From NCBI GenBank assembly GCA_037042915.1, contig CM073202.1:558001-622000 (forward strand): a stretch of 64,000 nucleotides of DNA. Direction: 5' to 3'. The notes under the pieces are model-generated. The model saw nothing but the letters and a program-made list of their open reading frames with translations, was not told the DNA's origin and did not search any database. Source of the DNA: Auricularia sp. M13. Taxonomy: Eukaryota > Basidiomycota > Agaricomycetes > Auriculariales > Auriculariaceae. The position numbers and the translations under genes are program-made. Position 1 is the first letter of the stretch; every line of letters begins with the position of its first letter. Of the stretch, positions 1 to 10,920 are shown one piece after another.

Positions 1-267
1 CGTCGAGGAAGTCGCGGGTTGAGCCTTAGCGGCGCGACCCTTCGACTCGCGATTGTGAGCGGCCTTGCGGCACTCGGACGCGGTGTGGCCGGCATGGCCA
101 CAGTAGAGGCAGAGGTTGTTATTGAGGCGACGGCGTCGTTCGGCGTCGTTGAGCTTGCCGTTCGAGTTGAGGTTCTTCGCGACGTCGTCCTTCGACTTGG
201 TCGTGGTCTTCGAAGACGAGCGGGCCGAGGTCGAGGACTGACCCCTCGAGTTCGAGTGGTTGTTCGA

Positions 268-298
<31 letters not shown>

Positions 299-1617
299 GA
301 GCGCGCGTTGGACTTGGTGTTCGATCGGGAGCCCGATTGAGGCGTCGCGGTCGAGGTGGTCTTCTGCGCTTTTCGGGGTTCGTTCGCGTGCTCGAGAGCT
401 TGCTCGTCCTTATCGATCCAGTAGTTGGCGTCGATGCTAAGAGCGAGCGCAGCGAGTGGCGTCAGAGAAGCCGGGTGTTGAGCTACTTGAGCAGCGAAGA
501 CAGATTTGATGCGGCGAGGGAGCCCGCGATAGAATTGCGAGGCGAGTGCAGCGTCGTCCCAGCCGAGCAGTTTGGCGTATTCGTCGAACTGGAGCTTGTA
601 GCGGGCGACCTTGCCGTTGTCGGCCATTTGCAGTCGTCGAATCTTGACTTCGGCGCGTTCGCGTTCGTTCGTGACGCCGAAGGTGATCGTGAGTTCGTTC
701 TTGAATTCGTTCCAGTCTTCGAGGAACTCGTAACCGGGAGGCGGATTCGGGACGAGAGGAACGTAGCCGCCCCACCATTCCTTCGCCCGACCCGAGAGAT
801 AGGTCGCGGTGAAGAGAATCTTCTCGCGGGACGTCTGGTACTTCCGAGGGTTGGCGAGGAAGTAGGTTTCGCAGTCGATGAGGAATCCGCGAAGTTTGTT
901 GGCGTTTTCGCCGTCGAATTTGTCGGGTTTGGCGGCGTCGATGCGAGAGCCGCTGTCGCGGTCGACGAAGTAGACACGAGGGACGTTGTCGTGTTGATCG
1001 TGGAATTGTCGTTCGCGATCGACGTCCGAGTCGTAGCCGTCCGACGGAGGGTCGAAGGGAGGTCCCGGGGGACCAGGAGGATCGTTACCGCCACCACCGC
1101 CCCCACCGCCCCCACCTCCGGGAGGAGGGTTCGGAGGATGCGAGCCGTGCGAGTGGTGCGAGTGGTGCGAGTGGTGCGACGAGGGCGAGGGAGCACCTCG
1201 ACGACCACCACCGCCACCGCCGCCTCCGCCGCCTCCGCCTCCACCGCCGCCACCTCCGCCGCCTCCTCCGCCACCCCCGCCGCCACGCCGGGGCGTGTTA
1301 GGGGTGCCGGATGGGAAGAAGCCGCGGAACGACGAGGAGTGCTGCGAAAAGCGAGGAGTCGAGCGAGAGCCGGTGTACGGAACGAGCGCGAGAGGGTGTC
1401 GAGAGCCGAGCGAGTGAGTCGAGGGATGCGAAGGCGATCGCGTCGTGTGACTTGAGGGAGGGTAGGAACCGCTCGGGTCCGCGCGTAGTGTGGACTGGGC
1501 CGGCGAGAAACGCGAGGTGTGAAGCGAGCCGGAGAGAGTGTGTTGCGAGAGGATTTCGTCATCATCGTTCGGCGGTTGCGAGTGCCGAGATGATCCGAAG
1601 CGGCTAGTGCCCGACAT
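1..1617 (-). CDS. gag: Gag polyprotein of Ty3/gypsy element (partial at window edge)
   Basis: Structural capsid/nucleocapsid protein of the retroelement. The ATG is at 1617-1615; 539 codons are visible. The N-terminal third is rich in Ser, His, Pro and carries two Gly/Pro-rich tracts (about 1080-1290). The middle holds a retrotransposon Gag fold with the typical E-W-W motif (around 770-780) followed by acidic and basic helices. Near the edge lies a canonical CCHC zinc knuckle, C-X2-C-X4-H-X4-C (about 72-111), the RNA-binding nucleocapsid module. Composition is typical of fungal Ty3 Gag. Several long frames on the opposite strand here are shadows of its biased codons. Whether Pol is fused to Gag or separate cannot be seen. 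Confidence 0.88.
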
Positions 1618-1804
1618 CGAGACTGATGGCGAAGGCGTAGCCGGCTGAGGAGGTTGTTGGTCGCGAAGACGAGCCTGACGACGGGCTTCGCGAAGGATAG
1701 CGTCGGGGAGTCGAGTAGAGGATGAGGTTCTTCCTGGTTTCTTCTGAGATTCTGTCGAGTCCCAAAGGCCATACAACTCGAGCGGAGCTCGAGTTACGAA
1801 ATAC

Positions 1805-2527
1805 TGTTAAGCCTGCTGTGCCTTGGGGTTTGGTTGCAAGGATAGTCGAACGTCCGGGCGCAGAGAACACTCGAACGAACAACTAGAGCCTTCGGTGCGT
1901 TATTGAGCACACCGGCTACGTCGAGTAGCACGACCGAAGGGACCGCGAGCAGCAGAGGACTCAGACGAGTAAGTCGGGCGAGGGAAGAACCCAGAGGCGA
2001 AGTCGAGAGAGAGAGATAGAGCGTGCGAGGGGCACGACTATGTCGATTTCGTAACTGGGGAGCTAGATACAGAGTCGAGGGTCTTTTATACCTGGGGAGG
2101 TGATCCGATGTACTCGGAGTGTATCCTAGAGACGAAGGAGAGGGGGCCTCAGATCAATAGAGATCGTCGTCATCGGCCGATAGGATGAGTAAGAGCGAGT
2201 GGGTAAGGTATCGGGGGATCGGACGAATGACGAGAGGCGAATGACTAAGACGAGTGGAGCGAACCGGATATGAACACTATCGATACAGTAGGGACAAGGC
2301 GAGTTAGGTGGATGTATGCGAGTAGGGAGAGAAGCTAGAGAAGTGAGGGAGAGGTCTAGAGGTAGAGGACGATGAGGAGAACATATCCCGAGCATATGAA
2401 CACGAGGGGAGATAAGCCGGGTATTCGGGAGCTTGGCCGAGTTGACCGAGTTGGCCGAGTGACGTAGAATGACGCCGAGTGATGCCGAGAGCACGTGGGG
2501 TCCGCGGACCGGGGCACGGGCGTAACA
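1805..2527 (-). repeat. 5' LTR of the left Ty3/gypsy element
   Basis: Boundaries are defined by comparison with the solo LTR at 40194-40917: both start TGTTACG and end TTAACA, then diverge completely. The ends form a 5-bp inverted repeat (TGTTA/TAACA). A TATA box (TATAAAAG, 2090-2083) lies about 60 percent into the LTR, followed by a pyrimidine-rich stretch, as expected for U3-R-U5. A palindrome rich in CTCGAG lies just inside the LTR, where a primer-binding site would be, but I could not match it to a tRNA. Confidence 0.92.
2083..2090 (-). promoter_or_regulatory. TATA box of the left LTR
   Basis: TATAAAAG on the minus strand, conserved at the same place in the solo LTR (40631-40638). Probable core promoter of the retroelement. 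Confidence 0.6.
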
Positions 2528-4467
2528 ATCCCCAACTTTGTGTTCCGAAAGTTGCCGATGCACTGGTGGCCACTTGGACTTGCCAACTGCTGCAGAATGA
2601 CGAGATCCATGCAGTGGATGGTTGGTTGTAAAGTCCCAAGTGCTGTGCCACGTTCCGAAGATCCGTTTTTGTGATCACCAGAGTCCCAGAGACTCTTGCT
2701 TTTGCAAATACAGCTTTCGAGTTCGTGTGCATCACTTGAGGGCTGCTGGACCCAGGATTGACTTCTCCCAAAGTGCTGGGGGTGTGTTGGAGCATAGGTG
2801 ACATGGAAATCGGATGCTGGAGTCGCTCTCGAAAGTGGTCTTTGAGATCGCCCATTGTGTGTGTGTCGCGAGTCTCGTACTCAGTATTCGCGATCGTGTT
2901 CTTCGGATTCGTGAATGCACTTGTGACATCGTGCTGATTGAGGGAAGTCGGAAGTTGCCGAAGTGAGTGGAGGATGGTCATAAAGGTGCCAAAGTCGGAA
3001 GCCGGTTCTTGAAGGCTGGTCGCGTTTTCGATTGAGCTGAAGCTGTGAAGTCGAAAGTGGATGTTGGAACTTGGAAGTGTGCACAAAGGCGCGATTTCGT
3101 GGTGTGCCAATTTATGGCCGATCAGTGTCACCCTATCACTGACCGCCTTTGCACCTTTATTCCTGGACGCCAGCTCTCCAGTCCGGCCTGACTGTCTACA
3201 TCTGTGCTTGAGACAGCGCCTAGCACCACTGACCTTGCGAGATTCATCAATCACACAAAGCTCTTCTCCGAGTCCTTGTAGCTCGAGCCCTGCACAATCT
3301 TGTTGAAGGGTGTCATTGGCATTGACTGTGCATAGAGTTTTATTTGGATGGCCTAGAATGCCATGGCTGCGATGGGCGTGTGAGCCGGAGGCGTGCACCA
3401 CCCTGTGCGACTGCTTAGACAGTGCAAGGACACCCTCATTTTCGACCTTGTTGTCATGCTGGGATATGGCTGGAGCCAGTGCATAATTGGTGGCTAATGT
3501 TATCTCGCTGTCGATCTTGTGCAATATTGTGTGCTTGGTTTCATCACTGGTGTGGGCGATTCAGGCTGGTCTTTGGCTTGACAGACAAGCGGCACAATCG
3601 GCTCACCTCCGAAGCCACTGACCAGGAAGTGTACTCAGGAGGGGAAGGTTGAACACATAATAGACCGGTCATCCTCCAGACCATGACCATGCTGAGCGCA
3701 GACCAAGGAGAGTGTGGCGGCCGAGGTCCGAGGTACCGGAGCGGTCGAGCATCCATGGGACAGAGGGTGAAGGATGGAGGTTGGCATGATTGTTGTAGCT
3801 TCGCCTGTACTACCAGTGTGCACTGGCGATGCAGAGCAATGCCTGAGGTGTGATGTGCTGCATATCCAAAGGAGTAGGCCGTAATGTGACACCAAGGAGA
3901 CGGACCGACGAACTGCTACACGCCGGTTGGAAACCAACACAGCAGTGGTCGACGACAATGGCAATGGTGTGTCGCATCCAAGGACCGAGGTTGACAAGGG
4001 TCCAGTGATGCTGAGAGAAGGTAGCTGAGGTACCAGCAGTCAGGAGAGGCATGCAGGACGGGTATATCAGTCAGACGGAGCAGGCGAAGCAGCGAAAGAG
4101 ATCCAACGGAAGCAGCATATGGGTGTGATCGCCGCGCACCGCAACATGGTTGGGAGAAAGGCTTTGTGCTGTACTATTACTATTAGTGACTTTGATTCTT
4201 TCAATTCTCCTCCTGTATTATTTAGGTGCATGCTGACATGCTGCTGCGATTGGTCCCGGATTGGCCACTGCATACGGATGAAGGAGATAGACCGTAAGCT
4301 CCGTGGCCCCACGCGGTCTTTGCGAAATCCATGAGCGCAATGAGAGCATCGTGATTGGCTCGTGCCGGACCGGCGAAAACACGTGCACGTGATAATCGGA
4401 GGCTTATAACGTCTGACGCAACGGGTTCAGCGTCCGCAACGCCCTTGACTACCCCACATACACCACG
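2528..4467. other. Intergenic region between LTR and b5-ACAD gene
   Basis: No gene recognised. A minus-strand frame from 3524 stays open for over 330 codons and runs straight into the LTR, but it has no early ATG, no domain I can name and unremarkable composition. It could be a fossil interrupted by the LTR or chance. The 3540-4440 part holds only short frames. The stretch just before 4468 is the presumed promoter of the dehydrogenase gene; no clear TATA box is seen. Confidence 0.5.
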
Positions 4468-6236
4468 ATGAGCGCGCCCAAGAAGGAACTAAAGGAGTAC
4501 ACCGCGGAGGAGGTAGCCAAGGCAAGTCAACTAATTTGTACATTACATTACTTGAAAGTAACTAATCCCTTCGCCAGCACAATAAGTCGGGCGACCTATG
4601 GGTCATCATCGACGCCAAGGTCTACGACCTGTCCAAGTTCCAGAACCTGCACCCGGGCGGCCTGGCGGCGCTGCTGGACCCGGAGGTCGCGGGCCAGGAC
4701 GCGACGGAGGCCTTCTACGGCCTGCACAGGCAGGAGGTGCTGCTCAAGCCCGCGTACGCGCGCCTGCAGATCGGCACCGTCAAGGGCGAGCTGTCGCTCA
4801 TCGAGGCGCGCGTGCCCGGCCAGCTGAGCGAGATTCCGTACGCGGAGCCGACCTGGCTCAGCAAGGGCTACTACTCGCCGTACTACACCGAAGTAAGCGC
4901 CGGTTTTCTAATAATCGAACTCGTTCACTGAACGGCATTCCAGGGCCACCGCAAATTCCAGGCGGCCGTGCGCAAGTTCGTCGACGAGACGCTGTACGAG
5001 GACGCCCAGCTGCGCGAGGAGGACGGCAAGCGCGTTTCGCAGCACGTCCTCGACCGCATGGCCGAGCTCGAGCTGCACGCCATGCGTCTCGGCCCCGGCA
5101 AGCATCTCAAAGGCCGCACGCTCATGGGCGGCATCGTCAAGCCCGAGGAGTTCGACTACTTCCACGAGCTCATCATCACCCAGGAGATGACGCGCGTCGG
5201 CGCGCGCGGCTACGGCGACGGCCTGCTCGGCGGCATGGTCATCGGCCTCCCGCCCGTGCTCAACTTCGGCTCGCCCGAGCTGCAGGCGCGCATCGTGCCC
5301 GACATCCTCAAGGGCAAGAAGTTCATCTCGCTCGCCATCTCCGAGGCGTACGCCGGCTCGGACGTCAGCAACCTCAAGACGACCGCCGTCAAGTCCGAGG
5401 ACGGCAAGTTCTGGATCGTCAACGGCCACAAGAAGTGGATCACGAACGGCACCTTCAGCGACTACTTTACCACCGGCGTCCGCACCGACGGCGGTCTGAC
5501 TGTGCTGCTTATCGAGCGCGGCGAGGGCGTCGAGACCAAGCCGATCAAGACGTCGTACTCGCCCACCGCCGGCACGGCCTATGTCACCTTCGACAACGTC
5601 AAGGTGCCCGTCGAGAACACGCTGGGGCCCGAGAACGACGGTTTGCGCGTCATCTTGAGCAGTATGTCTTTACCCCTTCGTTTGTCAGGTTGCTGACGCA
5701 CGCGCAGACTTCAACCACGAGCGCTGGGTCATGTGCTGCGCGAGTGCGCGCTCGCAGCGGCTGGTGATCGAGGAGTCGTTGACGTGGGCGAACCAGCGCC
5801 TGGTGTTCGGCAAGCCGCTCATCGCGCAGGCCGTCATCCGCAACAAGCTGGCCGGCATGATCGCGCGCACCGAGGCGGGCCATAACTGGCTGGAGAACGT
5901 CACGCACCAGATGAACAACATGGTCAGTCATCTACTCTGTATTTACTCTCTCGCTCACACTCGTTTCTACAGTCCTACAAGGAGATGTCGGCCAAGCTGG
6001 CGGGGCAGATCGGCTTCCTGAAGATGCACCTGACGCAGAACGCGCAGGACACGGCGCGCGACGCCGTGCAGATCTTTGGCGGCCGCGGCATCACGCGGAC
6101 GGGCATGGGCCGCTTCATCGAGCACTACCACCGCACCATCGCTTTCGACTCGCTGCTCGGCGGCGCGGAGGACGTGCTGGGCGACCTGGGCGTGCGGCAG
6201 GCGGTCAGGAAGATCCCGGCGACTGCGCGGTTGTAG
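4468..6236 (+). CDS. Cytochrome b5 / acyl-CoA dehydrogenase fusion protein
   Basis: Five exons: 4468-4521, 4578-4892, 4944-5661, 5708-5922 and 5973-6236, giving 521 aa. Residues 1-90 form a cytochrome b5 domain with heme ligands His43 (in HPGG) and His67. Residues 120-521 form an acyl-CoA dehydrogenase: an N-terminal helical part, the beta domain (FWIVNGHKKWITNG), and a C-terminal FAD-binding helical domain with FGGRGITRTG. The flavoenzyme oxidises acyl-CoA thioesters to 2-enoyl-CoA; a fused b5 could hand electrons onward instead of to ETF. The Glu at the usual MCAD position (YEGT) is replaced (LLGGAED). Glu367 in NHERW occupies the place used as base in isovaleryl- and long-chain dehydrogenases, which I infer is the catalytic base. 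Intron 1 has a GC-AG boundary (GCAAGT). Such b5-ACAD fusions are known in fungi; substrate unknown. There is no clear mitochondrial or peroxisomal signal. Confidence 0.93.
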
Positions 6237-6583
6237 GTTGATCTACTACTGCATTGTTGGCCTCTTGCTCCTGGTCAGTCTGGGCGGTGGCGAACGAACA
6301 TCATCCTGGGAGAAGGTGATTGTACATACGACCCATATATCTTATTTGTGTCGCGTACATACTGTATAATTCAAGGCAATGTTGTCTTTACTTCTCGCAC
6401 TTTCAGAGGTTGTCGAGAGAATCGTGACCTTACTGAAAATTCCTGTAATTGTATCTTAAGAGCATAACCACCAAAAAAAAACAGTCACAGTCCAGAGGCG
6501 TAAACAAAGGTTGAAGCAGAACTTCTGCTGAACCTCAAAATACGAATAATCCAAAAGACTCAAAACGAAAGACCTATCAATAA

Positions 6584-6683
6584 TGACTCGACCAGGGTTC
6601 GAACCTGAGACCTTCTGTGCGGGTTCAAGCCCAGTGCGGGCCGAATGTTAGACAGATGCGATAACCAACTACGCCATCGAGTC
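6584..6683 (-). tRNA. tRNA-Val(AAC) with intron
   Basis: On the minus strand the acceptor arm GACTCGA (6683-6677) pairs with TCGAGTC (6591-6585), followed by discriminator A (6584). The D arm GCG...CGC, the anticodon stem TCTGT/ACAGA and a T arm TCAGG-TTCGAAC-CCTGG are all present. The anticodon AAC lies at 6649-6647, preceded by CT. A 26-nt intron (6645-6620) sits after position 37, the canonical site. Mature length is 74 nt before CCA addition. AAC is the expected major valine anticodon in fungi. Confidence 0.93.
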
Positions 6684-6977
6684 CTTGTTAGTTCCAAAAG
6701 TTAGTAATGTATATATTGAGTCAGCCTCTTACCGGTTGACCGGGAAGAAATAACTGACAACTGGCCAATTTCAAGTCCCGCCCTCAGCCTCATGGCCGTT
6801 GACATCAGTCCGTCATGCATGATTCTATTCAAGACATGCATTCGCAAATTCAACGATTAGGCAGCCGCTTGCTGCGCGAGCTTCAGGTAACGCACGGGTG
6901 CGCATCCCTTCGGCCGTCAAACAATGTGTGGCTGATTGGAGAAAAGGCCCGCACTTTCATCTGACGACGTTGAAGCC

Positions 6978-8471
6978 ATGCTTCAGTCTCTTTCTCGGTC
7001 GACACAGCATGCTATCATTGAAGTTGCGCGTCAGTACAATGCCTCGATGTCGGCCGTCAACCGCCTGCCCGTGGAGGTTCTTGGCAACATCTTCGCATGG
7101 CTCCCGTTCGACCATCGCATCCCGGCTTCGCATGTCTGCCACCACTGGCGCAACGTCGCGACTTGCACCCCGCGCTTGTGGAATCGCCTGGACTTCCGCC
7201 GCCGCAACTTGGATATGGCTCCTGTTTTCCTCGCGCGCTCGAGAAATGTGCCGTTAACTGTGAGGATACGCGGCAGTCCCGGAGCGCTCCCGCAGCTCGC
7301 GTGTCTTCGGGACCACATGAGCCATATGCAGTTTCTGGATCTAGACGTGACGGCCTGTGACCAGGAGGATCTCGAGGCTGCTTTTGGCTCTGCGGCGCCC
7401 ATGTTGCGCTCTCTGCGACTGTACAAATGTCCTACTCACTTTCGCTTCTCTAACTGGGACCGGCTGTTTGGCCTAGAGGCGCCCTCGCTACACGTTCTAG
7501 CTCTGCATCATGACGTGCTCTCTGAAACAGCGACTCCTGCACTATCGACTGTTCGCGTTCTAGTCTGCGAAGACATCCTCAGTCCGGAGTCGCTGGCTCT
7601 CAGGCTGAGACACTTGCCCTCTCTGGAGTCTTTGATTTTCTCATTCAAGGAAGACTTCTACATTGGTCCCAGTCGGACGCCGCTGGAATTCCCTGCGATC
7701 AGGAGGCTGGAGATCATGGACTGCCCCGCGGACGCCAACGTCCAAGTTATGCTACCTCTTCTCAAACACCATGACATTCCGTGCATCGTCATAACGGCTC
7801 CGAGGACGCACTACACGTTGGACCTCGCCCTCGAGCCGCTCGTGCGAATCGACTTCATGGCTTTACGCGTTCGCCGGCGCGGACTCACCGCGGACTTCGC
7901 GCTGTACGGGAACGGGCGCAAGCGCGCGTTCCTCTGCATCGCGCACGACCTCGCGCTGCGGTACCTGACGACGGCCTCCTTCGCGCACCTCGCCACGCTC
8001 ATCATCCACGAGGTCTTCTGGCCGACGCACACCGCGCTGCCGCTCGCGCCGGCGCTCCAGCGCCTCACGGTCGTCCTGACGTCGCCCGCGCAGCACGACG
8101 CCGCGCGCCGCCTGCGCCGGCCCATCTCGCCCGGCATATTCTTCCTCGAGCGCGGCCGCGCGTTCGTCACGCCCGCGCTGCAGACGCTCTGCCTGCTGTG
8201 CGGCCCGGAGCTCAAGGGCCAGCCGCTCATCGTCTCTGCGACCGACGTCGCGGACTTTGTCGCGTCTGCGCTGCTCACGCCCATCGCGCGGCCGCCCGGC
8301 CTCGTCCTCCGGAACGTCACCCTGCTCGAGCATCCTGACAGCGCTGAAGTCAGGATGTTGGAGCATCGCGTTGCTACGATCGTCGTTGACACTGCGACTC
8401 ACGAGGAGGATGAGCTCCCGCCTCTGCTTCGTCCCGCCACAAACGTCATATTCGGGGACAATACCTTTTGA
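6978..8471 (+). CDS. F-box protein
   Basis: Single-exon frame; the first ATG is at 6978, giving 497 aa. An N-terminal helix precedes a clear F-box at about residues 25-70 (NRLPVEVLGNIFAWLP..., then SHVCHHWRNVA and LWNRLDF), the typical agaricomycete F-box-like form. The rest is a long Leu-rich region with repeated strand/helix patterns and no WD or Kelch motif, probably a degenerate LRR-like substrate-binding part. F-box proteins bind Skp1 and recruit targets to an SCF ubiquitin ligase. They are very numerous and fast-evolving in agaricomycetes, so the target cannot be inferred. The C-terminal half has much higher GC than the first half. Confidence 0.88.
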   Translation: MLQSLSRSTQHAIIEVARQYNASMSAVNRLPVEVLGNIFAWLPFDHRIPASHVCHHWRNVATCTPRLWNRLDFRRRNLDMAPVFLARSRNVPLTVRIRGSPGALPQLACLRDHMSHMQFLDLDVTACDQEDLEAAFGSAAPMLRSLRLYKCPTHFRFSNWDRLFGLEAPSLHVLALHHDVLSETATPALSTVRVLVCEDILSPESLALRLRHLPSLESLIFSFKEDFYIGPSRTPLEFPAIRRLEIMDCPADANVQVMLPLLKHHDIPCIVITAPRTHYTLDLALEPLVRIDFMALRVRRRGLTADFALYGNGRKRAFLCIAHDLALRYLTTASFAHLATLIIHEVFWPTHTALPLAPALQRLTVVLTSPAQHDAARRLRRPISPGIFFLERGRAFVTPALQTLCLLCGPELKGQPLIVSATDVADFVASALLTPIARPPGLVLRNVTLLEHPDSAEVRMLEHRVATIVVDTATHEEDELPPLLRPATNVIFGDNTF

Positions 8472-9293
8472 AGGCCATTTTGCTCATTCCGTTTCGCGCA
8501 GGTGTGGTGTATTGGTAACAAGGACTGTGGAATAGGTGTTTAAGGACTCGGAATGCTTCAGGTTTAGCACTGTGAAATAGGTGTGTACGGACTGCTCCAG
8601 GTTTGACAATGTGGATGGGTGTAGTGTACAACGTTGGATTATGTCTCAATACACGGTGGATCTTGCGCTACGGAGTCTGGATTTGCTCAATCCGAGGGGC
8701 AGAATTCCTGTCAGAAGGCTCTCAGACGCGGCGTAGACGTGATATAGCTACGTTTCTCACTATGAAGGACACGCGACAGAGACTGTTGAGGGATTGATTC
8801 ATGAGTGAGGGTGGGACGCTGCTGCTGCGTTGCATTGCCTCTGTACAGTAGGTCTCACCTCATATTCCAAGTATGTTCGTGGCCTGCATCTTCATTGGAG
8901 TCAACTGTGGTGCTGCGATATTTGCGGGACCAAGGGAATCCAGCAGGGAGGCACCGGTGGCTACTGAAAAAGACGACGTGGCACCTGCCCTTCCTGGAAT
9001 CAGTGTATCCTGAAATCTATGACACAGTAATGCGAGAGCTATCGCTGAGCTCGGAGCTGGATTATCCCACGAACTCGGCGTGCAGCTCTGAGCCCTCAGG
9101 CCTCAATGAGCACAGGTGTCATTGTGACAGTAGCGCCCGCCAAGGATCGGCAGATTTCCATCGCAACCGGCCGGAGCTATTTTCCGGCTGCGGACAAAGA
9201 AGCCGCCGACGCTGATGATGCTGTGCCAGTCGATCTTTGCGAATGGCGATCCTCACGCGGTGACGAGCGACGAGCGCGCGAGCTTGGGTGTAC
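8472..9293. other. Intergenic region
   Basis: Only short frames are present. One short hydrophobic frame starting near 8873 resembles a membrane segment but cannot be extended through convincing splice sites. No gene is supported. Confidence 0.4.
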
Positions 9294-9688
9294 CAGCCGA
9301 TTGCAAAACGATAGACCCCAATAGCACCCGACGCGCACTCCACTGAGCAAAGTGGGGCTTTTTCGGAAAGGTCGGAAAGGTCGTGAGCGGCCTTCCGAAT
9401 GTACTCCGGCAACCGCAGCTGTGGTAGAAACATGCGTTGTAGATTCCTCGCAACCCTCAGCGCCTGAGCCGGAGTTTCTTGACTGGGAAAAGGCTCTATT
9501 GAGACGATTTTGAAGTATCTCAGGAGCAGTTGGGAGGCCCAGTACGCATTGGTACATGCAGAGCAGTCCCAGCGCCATTCTGACCGAGCTTGACCGAGGC
9601 ATGGAGCTGCGCGCTTCAGGTGGCGCCGCCCTTCCGACGTGGAGCGTGAGTCGGGTGCTATTGGGGTCTATCGTTTTGCAATCGGCTG
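9294..9688. mobile_element. MITE-like element with ~50-bp terminal inverted repeats
   Basis: The segment starting CAGCCGATTGCAAAACGATA (9294 on) is repeated in inverse orientation ending at 9688. About 50 bases match almost perfectly at each end. There is no coding capacity inside. Total length is 395 bp. A target duplication is not clear (AC at both sides is the most that can be claimed). The superfamily is undetermined. Confidence 0.65.
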
Positions 9689-10104
9689 ACAACGCAAGAC
9701 ACAACGCACTCTATATGTACGAATATAAAGGTGTGCCATCCATTTATCAACAGCGCGCAGCGATGCTCGGCAATACACTACACCAAGACAAAAGACGAGC
9801 TTTGTACTGAGAGGGAAAACTCGAATTTTCCGCCCGGGGACACACGCGCGGCGCGACTGAGGGTGCGAGCGCTGTAGATAACAATAGAGTTAGTCGGGAG
9901 GGCCGGGGAGTCTGAAACAAGCAGAGTGTAGGCAGCCAAAAATGAACGGACAAGAGATGATGTTGACAGAAAACCCGAGACGATCAGATCAGAGGGGAGA
10001 CGGAGGGCTGTGGAGGGAGGTATATGTCGCTAAGAGAGTGTGGGCAGGGCGGGGGAGGGCATGAAACTGGTCGTGACGATGCGGGGGTGCGCCTGCGGGA
10101 GCTC
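9689..10104. other. Intergenic region downstream of the GPI-protein gene
   Basis: Contains the 3' flank of the minus-strand gene ending at 10105 and no recognisable gene. A TATAAAG-like string occurs near 9723 on the plus strand, with no open frame behind it. Confidence 0.4.
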
Positions 10105-10920
10105 TCAGAGCTGGAAGGCGGCGAACGCGAGGGCGGCGGCGAGTGCGAAGACCGGCGCGCGGGACACGGCCGCGCCGTTGGTCGGCTGCTCGGCGTTCGG
10201 GTCCGTCGCGACGTTGGCCGCGCCGTTCGAGTCGTCGCTGGGCGGGATGGCGCCGCCCGTGGACGAGCCGGTGGCGGGCGACGACGGCAGGAGACCGTTG
10301 GCGGTGGGCGCGGGGATCGTCGAAGTGCCGGAGCCGGCGAGGCAGGCGGTCGAACCCTGGACGATGGTGATCTATAGGGCGGTGGGGCATCAGCACATCA
10401 GCCATCAAAGAATGGTGAGGCCGTCCCCGGCTAGGTCGTAGTGCGAGCGTCGCCGAGCACAGCGCCGGCCTTGGCAGCCTGAGCTAGGAGACGGCTAGGG
10501 AGTGTACTCACGGGGTCAGACCACTGCTCGGCCTCGGTGTCGTTCTCCTCGACGAGGAACACAAGCTTGGTGCCGACGGCGAGCTCGGCATCCCAGTGCA
10601 GCTCGGCGGACTTGACCTTGGTCCATTCTTTGCTGCAATGGAATGAGCAAAAAAACTGAGAACAAAACGGGCTGCGCACATGGGCTCGCCGCACTCGTCT
10701 TCGGCGTGGAGGACAGCGACGTTGATCAGGCCCTTGCCGCCTGCGTCAATGGTGACCTTGTCGCACTGTCATAATATAAATCCAGGGAGCTCTGCTGAGG
10801 AAAACTTAGGACACGCACCTGAGCGATGGTCTTAGGCAGGTTGAGGTGGATGGCGTTGGCAACCGGGGCGAGGAGCGCGACGGAAGCAAGGAGCGTCGTG
10901 GAAAGGAGTGTGGCCATCAT
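10105..10920 (-). CDS. Small secreted GPI-anchored protein (Kre9/Knh1-like N-terminal domain)
   Basis: Four exons on the minus strand: 10920-10819, 10765-10680, 10632-10512 and 10371-10105, all phases consistent, giving 191 aa. The start chosen is the first of two adjacent ATGs. Residues 1-22 are a signal peptide (LLSTTLLASVALLAPVANA). The next ~95 residues contain Cys pairs and the pattern VKSAELHW...AVGTKLVFLVEEN...SDPITI. This resembles the beta-sandwich of fungal Ser/Thr-rich GPI-anchored proteins of the Kre9/Knh1-like family. A Ser/Thr/Pro/Gly-rich stalk follows, and the chain ends in a hydrophobic tail (FALAAALAFAAFQL) typical of GPI transfer. Likely a cell-wall or plasma-membrane surface protein; function unknown. 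Family assignment is by pattern only. Confidence 0.82.

Larger units (their letters stand above)
1..2527 (-). mobile_element. Ty3/gypsy LTR retrotransposon, 5' portion (continues past the left edge)
   Basis: Reading on the minus strand, a 723-bp 5' LTR (2527 to 1805) is followed by a leader of about 190 bases and then a gag reading frame (from 1617) that is still open at the window edge. The LTR has TGTTA...TAACA ends and closely matches the solo LTR at 40194-40917, which fixes both boundaries. The part in view looks whole. By eye its LTR differs from the solo copy at roughly 2-3 percent of positions, so the family is young but probably not the youngest here. Protease, RT, integrase and the 3' LTR would lie to the left. 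The base next to the LTR on the host side starts a possible target copy (GGGAT on the minus strand) that cannot be tested without the other end. Confidence 0.9.

Noticed and set aside
19-1455. Long plus-strand frame opposite gag
   Set aside because: Val/Arg-rich shadow of the biased gag codons; the minus-strand frame has the E-W-W motif and zinc knuckle.
8805-9215. Plus-strand frame of 136 codons
   Set aside because: No domain, no ATG context, no splice support; probably chance.
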